The notes beneath the pieces were generated by a model that saw only the letters and a program-made list of their open reading frames with translations, was not told the origin of the DNA and ran no database searches. Positions 61,031 through 64,000 of a DNA stretch of 64,000 bases are shown here, one piece after another. The DNA comes from Sipunculus nudus (lineage: Eukaryota; Annelida; Sipuncula; Golfingiida; Sipunculidae): assembly GCA_026874595.1 (NCBI GenBank), contig CM049313.1, positions 9,669,508-9,733,507 on the forward strand. The letters are read 5' to 3'. The position numbers and the translations under genes were made by a program. Position 1 is the first letter of the stretch, and each line of letters starts with the position of its first letter.

Positions 61031-62290
61031 AATAGCACATCAGATGTTGTACATAATGTTTCTGCTGTTAACTGTGTAAAAACTGACCCTGACCCAGTTA
61101 AAGTAGATACTGATTGTAAGTGTGATGTACACATTCAGTGTGTTACAGTTCCATTAAAAAACTCAGACGTACTTAAAAACTTGGATGCCAAACTGTCACA
61201 CCTTACCGCACAACAACAACAAGACCTCAAGAACCTGCTGAGGAATTATGAACATTTGTTTAGTGACATTCCAACGCGAACTAACATGTTGTGCCATGAC
61301 GTCGATGTTGGGTGGCAAGCGCAGTCAAGCAACATCCATATAGATAGAATCCAGAAAAGCAAAAGTATCTACAGGATGAGATTCAATATTTGCTGGACAA
61401 TCATTTTATTGAACCTAGTAACAGTAACTGGAGTTCACCATGTATTCTTGTGCCAAAACCTGATGGAAGTTACTGTATGTGCACAGATTATCGAAAACTG
61501 AACTCTGTCACCAAGACTGACACGTTCCCGATTCCGAGGATCGATGATTGTATTGATAGAGTCGGTAGCTCCAGGTATGTATCCAAGTTTGACTTGCTAA
61601 AAGGATTCTGGCATTTGGAGTTTTGTCATGCACAAGTAACATTTTTGGGTCATATTGTAGGGCAGGGTCAGGTAAAACCTGGTGATGCTAAGATAAGTGC
61701 TATTTCTGCATTTCCTAGACCAGAGAACAAAAAGCAAATAATGCGTTTTCTTGGTATGGTTGGGTACTACAGGAAGTTTTGTCCAAATTTTGCTGCTGAA
61801 CCTTTGACTAATTTGCTAAAGAAGAAACAAAAGTTTGTATGGAATGTTCAATGTGAAAATGAAATTTTGAAAGCAATTTTGCAAAGTTCACCAGTTTTAG
61901 CAGCTCCAGACTTTTCTGTGTCTTTTAAGTTAGCTGTAGATGCTAGTGATACTGCTGCTGGTGCTGTGACGTTACAAGAAGGCAATGATGGCATAGATCA
62001 TCCAATTTGTTATTTCTCAAGAAAGTTTAATGCAAACCAGAAAAACTACTCCACTATTGAAAAAGGGTGTTCGGCTTTGATTTTGTTGTTGCAACATTTT
62101 GTAGTTTATGTTACTTCATCAGTCAGGCCTATCATTGTCTTCAGTGATCACAATCCCCTAACGTTCATGAACAAGTTGAAGTGTAAAAATCAAAGATTGT
62201 TGAGATGGAGTTTGTTCTTACAGGATTACAATCTTGATATCATACGCATTGGGGGAAAACAATGTACTTGCTGATCGTTTGTCGAGATGT
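61031..62290 (+). pseudogene. Reverse transcriptase and RNase H with palm deletion
   Basis: After a linker, RT starts in one frame to about 61380 and continues in another with EPSNSNWSSPCILVPKPDGS, CTDYRKLNSVT and SKFDLLKGFWHLE. The next residues are FCHAQVTFLGHIVGQ, which belong some 80-90 residues further on, so an in-frame deletion has removed the palm segment with the YxDD catalytic box. The connection (FLGMVGYYRKF) and RNase H (LAVDASDTAAGAV, YSTIEKGCSALI, FSDHNPL) follow. A one-base shift in a G-run near 62253 replaces the expected NVLADRLSR end. The enzyme is dead. Confidence 0.85.
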
Positions 62291-62376
62291 TTATGAAATG
62301 TTGTGAACAAGATATTCATGTAATATTGTAAATAAGATGATTTGAGATGTTGTAAAAACTTAGTGATTGTGATCGC

Positions 62377-62409
62377 AAAAAGAAAGTTTTCCGTGAAAAC
62401 TTTCTTTTT
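62377..62409 (+). other. Perfect hairpin upstream of the polypurine tract
   Basis: GAAAGTTTTC - CGT - GAAAACTTTC (62382-62404) is extended by A5 and T5 to a 15-bp stem with a 3-base loop. It lies between the end of RNase H and the PPT. Its role is unknown. Confidence 0.6.
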
Positions 62410-62415
62410 TCTTAC

Positions 62416-62426
62416 AGGAGGGGGAG
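62416..62426 (+). other. Polypurine tract
   Basis: AGGAGGGGGAG lies directly before the 3' LTR, the site where plus-strand synthesis would be primed. Confidence 0.85.
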
Positions 62427-63219
62427 TGTTATAGGTGCTCTTTTTATTGTGTGACACGGGCGTTACTCATGTTGTGGCACTCGTGTCTGGCCGCGTATTA
62501 CATTCTATGTTTATTCCGTACTGGTTGAACTCTTGTTTTTTTGCTGGCTTGGGGCGAGATCACGTGTACACCATGGTGTGTAGAGGCACGGCGATGTCTT
62601 TCTGGAGAATTCCTGAAACGCGTGTTTACTGTACAGATCTTATGTACTGTTCGAGAAGTGCAAAATATTCGGCTTGAGGTGTGAAGGTATATAAGGGGGC
62701 TATGTTTTAGAACGGTAGGGCAGAGAGAACAGCAGAGCAGATTCCAGCGGACGCAGAAGCGTGTTTCAGATTCTAGGACCTTATCCAATGAATGCGGCAA
62801 TTATAGATATTCTAAGACTTTCTCCTGGATTTTATGCATTTGGACTTCAGTTTATTTTCTGGATTGTTGCAAGAGCTTTACACTGGACTGTCTACGAGAG
62901 TTTACATTTTAAGGGACTTATCGTTGTGATGGTGTTGGTATCCAGGTACTGTACACATTATTTTTCTATGTGATTGTATTGATTTGTTGTTATACCGCTG
63001 TTTTACTGTATAATTGTATTGATTTAGTGTATTGTATTATTAGGGTTGTTTTAAGAATAAATTATAATTAATTGTTGACAAAAAACCACTGACTTCTTTA
63101 TTCATTCCCCTAGACATTTCACGCTGCCTAGTGTTGCAGAATCTGATTTGTTTTTATCTCCATTACAAAATTTGTGTTCATCACGCATACGTGATCTGTT
63201 TATATTAGGTTCCGTAACA
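62427..63219 (+). repeat. 3' LTR
   Basis: TGTTATAGGT...CCGTAACA. It matches the 5' LTR from the GTGACACGGGC block onward with scattered differences, and carries a TATA box near 62688 and an AATAAA near 63055. The first about 30 bases do not match the 5' LTR. Confidence 0.9.
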
Positions 63220-63242
63220 TATATATATATATATATATATAT
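63220..63242. repeat. (TA)n tract after the 3' LTR
   Basis: Right half of the TA tract split by the retrotransposon. Confidence 0.9.
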
Positions 63243-63429
63243 AAACACATTTACAATATTATTACCATATAATTGGGGTATATTCATCAATAAAACAGTT
63301 TACACATACATAAACTCTAGATAACAGTCTCCGAATATATTATATTATATAATATATATTTATTTGCTACATATCTCAAAAATATTGCTATATCTGGCGT
63401 TTCGGGGGGGGGGATATCAAGTTTATCAA

Positions 63430-63945
63430 AGTATATGATCGCTTAGTTTTGTTTTATATATTTTCCCTGAATGAACCTTATTCGTTTTAGGCCTACTCAT
63501 AATCCTGACATTCAAACAATATATGATATTCATCCTTAATTCGTCTTATTCCTTTAGACACAAAATTTACACCATCTTTCAGTACGGTGTGCCTTTTTAT
63601 GTCTACCAATTTCCATTTCTATTTGAGAGTCACTTAGCCTAAATTTTGCCAAAACAGATCTTAAATTTGGTTATAATACAAAATTATACAGTTGCAATAT
63701 GCTATTGCGCTCAATTTCTGCATGCCAAACCTGTAAGGCACAATCCTCAAATTTTTGCTCTTCTATTGCAAAAAAAAAAATATATTTTACATCTCTATTA
63801 GTTTGAAATAACAAAATTGAACCGAAACCTAATTTATTTGACTGTAGTTGAATATATGAAGCCCAAGTAATTTTTCCAATATCATCAAGTTGCTTCAACA
63901 TTCTATATGTTATATAAGGAAATCTGCTTTCTTCTATATACAAGA
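63430..63945 (-). pseudogene. LINE ORF2 C-terminal remnant (L1-like)
   Basis: Minus-strand reading from 63943 gives SRFPYITYRMLKQLDDIGKI...GFGSILLF and AEIERNSILQLYNF, then in further frames KRHTVLKDG and RIKDEYHILFECQDYE. This is the C-terminal order of L1-like ORF2 (FPY..YRML block, GFG, then a Cys-rich DE.H.L..C block). Stops interrupt it. It has the same strand and type as the fragment at 1-605, but whether they are one family copy cannot be told. Confidence 0.6.
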
Positions 63946-63978
63946 GTTTACACCAGTACCCTATGCTACAATACTAGG

Positions 63979-64000
63979 GGACCTGGACAGCTGAGTGGTA
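63979..64000 (+). mobile_element. SINE head, cut by the window end
   Basis: GGACCTGGACAGCTGAGTGG matches the start of the SINE at 16057 (GGTCCTGGATAGCTGAGTGG), including the A box. Confidence 0.6.

Larger units (their letters stand above)
56561..63219 (+). mobile_element. Gmr1-like Ty3/gypsy LTR retrotransposon, decayed
   Basis: The element is 6.66 kb with LTRs of about 806 and 793 bases that start TGTTA and end TAACA, a PBS at 57373-57390 and a purine tract just before the 3' LTR. The internal order is gag (coiled coil, SCAN-like capsid, CCHC knuckle), protease, integrase with HHCC and DDE blocks and a GPY/F-like tail, then reverse transcriptase and RNase H. Integrase before RT is the reverse of ordinary Ty3/gypsy and is the hallmark of the Gmr1-like group. 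Stops and frameshifts in gag, integrase and at the end of RNase H, plus an RT deletion, show that this copy cannot move by itself. LTR similarity is high, about 95% outside the first 45 bases by eye, so the insertion is fairly young. Confidence 0.85.

Noticed and set aside
1-64000. CRISPR arrays, bacterial operons or ribosomal RNA genes
   Set aside because: No regularly spaced direct repeats with unique spacers, no Shine-Dalgarno-led gene clusters and no rRNA sequence; introns and transposable elements show a eukaryotic nuclear genome.

Overview
This is AT-rich, repeat-dense nuclear DNA from an animal. The interrupted genes with GT/AG introns, the tRNA-derived SINEs, the tRNA-flanked intron cassettes and the mix of L1-like LINE, Penelope and Ty3/gypsy remnants suggest a lophotrochozoan, most likely a bivalve mollusc. 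The species is an inference; nothing in the window proves it.

The backbone is a tandem array of six cytosolic sulfotransferase (SULT) loci, all on the + strand, here named A to F. Three have open six-exon coding sequences: A (7595-13771, 289 aa), C (25580-30826, 298 aa) and F (50516-56284, 295 aa). Three are broken: B (about 16418-19527), D (32957-33129, one exon piece) and E (42115-44971, exons 3-6 only). Exon phases and sizes (154/209/127/95/187/116 bp) are shared. B, D and F resemble one another more than they resemble A, C and E, so the array reads as three copies of a two-gene unit: A-B, C-D, E-F. Flanking non-coding DNA supports this: blocks upstream and downstream of A recur around C and E, and the B exon 2/intron block recurs at D.

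Mobile DNA has shaped the array. A TIR-bearing element of about 1.6-1.7 kb lies immediately 5' of A and C; at E only its left end survives, fused by a deletion to intron 2. Paired tRNA-like cassettes sit in intron 1 of A and C. A sense-oriented solo LTR sits in intron 4 of A, and a LINE fragment in intron 5 of B. (TA)n tracts lie at several of the points where pseudogene exons are truncated.

Right after F, inside a (TA)n tract, is a 6.66-kb decayed LTR retrotransposon (56561-63219). Its internal order is gag (SCAN-like, CCHC knuckle) - protease - integrase - reverse transcriptase - RNase H. Integrase before RT is the arrangement of Gmr1-like Ty3/gypsy elements, originally recognised in deuterostomes. 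It has a proline-tRNA-type primer binding site, several frameshifts and stops, and an RT palm deletion.

Both window edges carry minus-strand LINE pieces, and the window ends inside a SINE head. No rRNA genes, CRISPR arrays or functional tRNA genes were seen.
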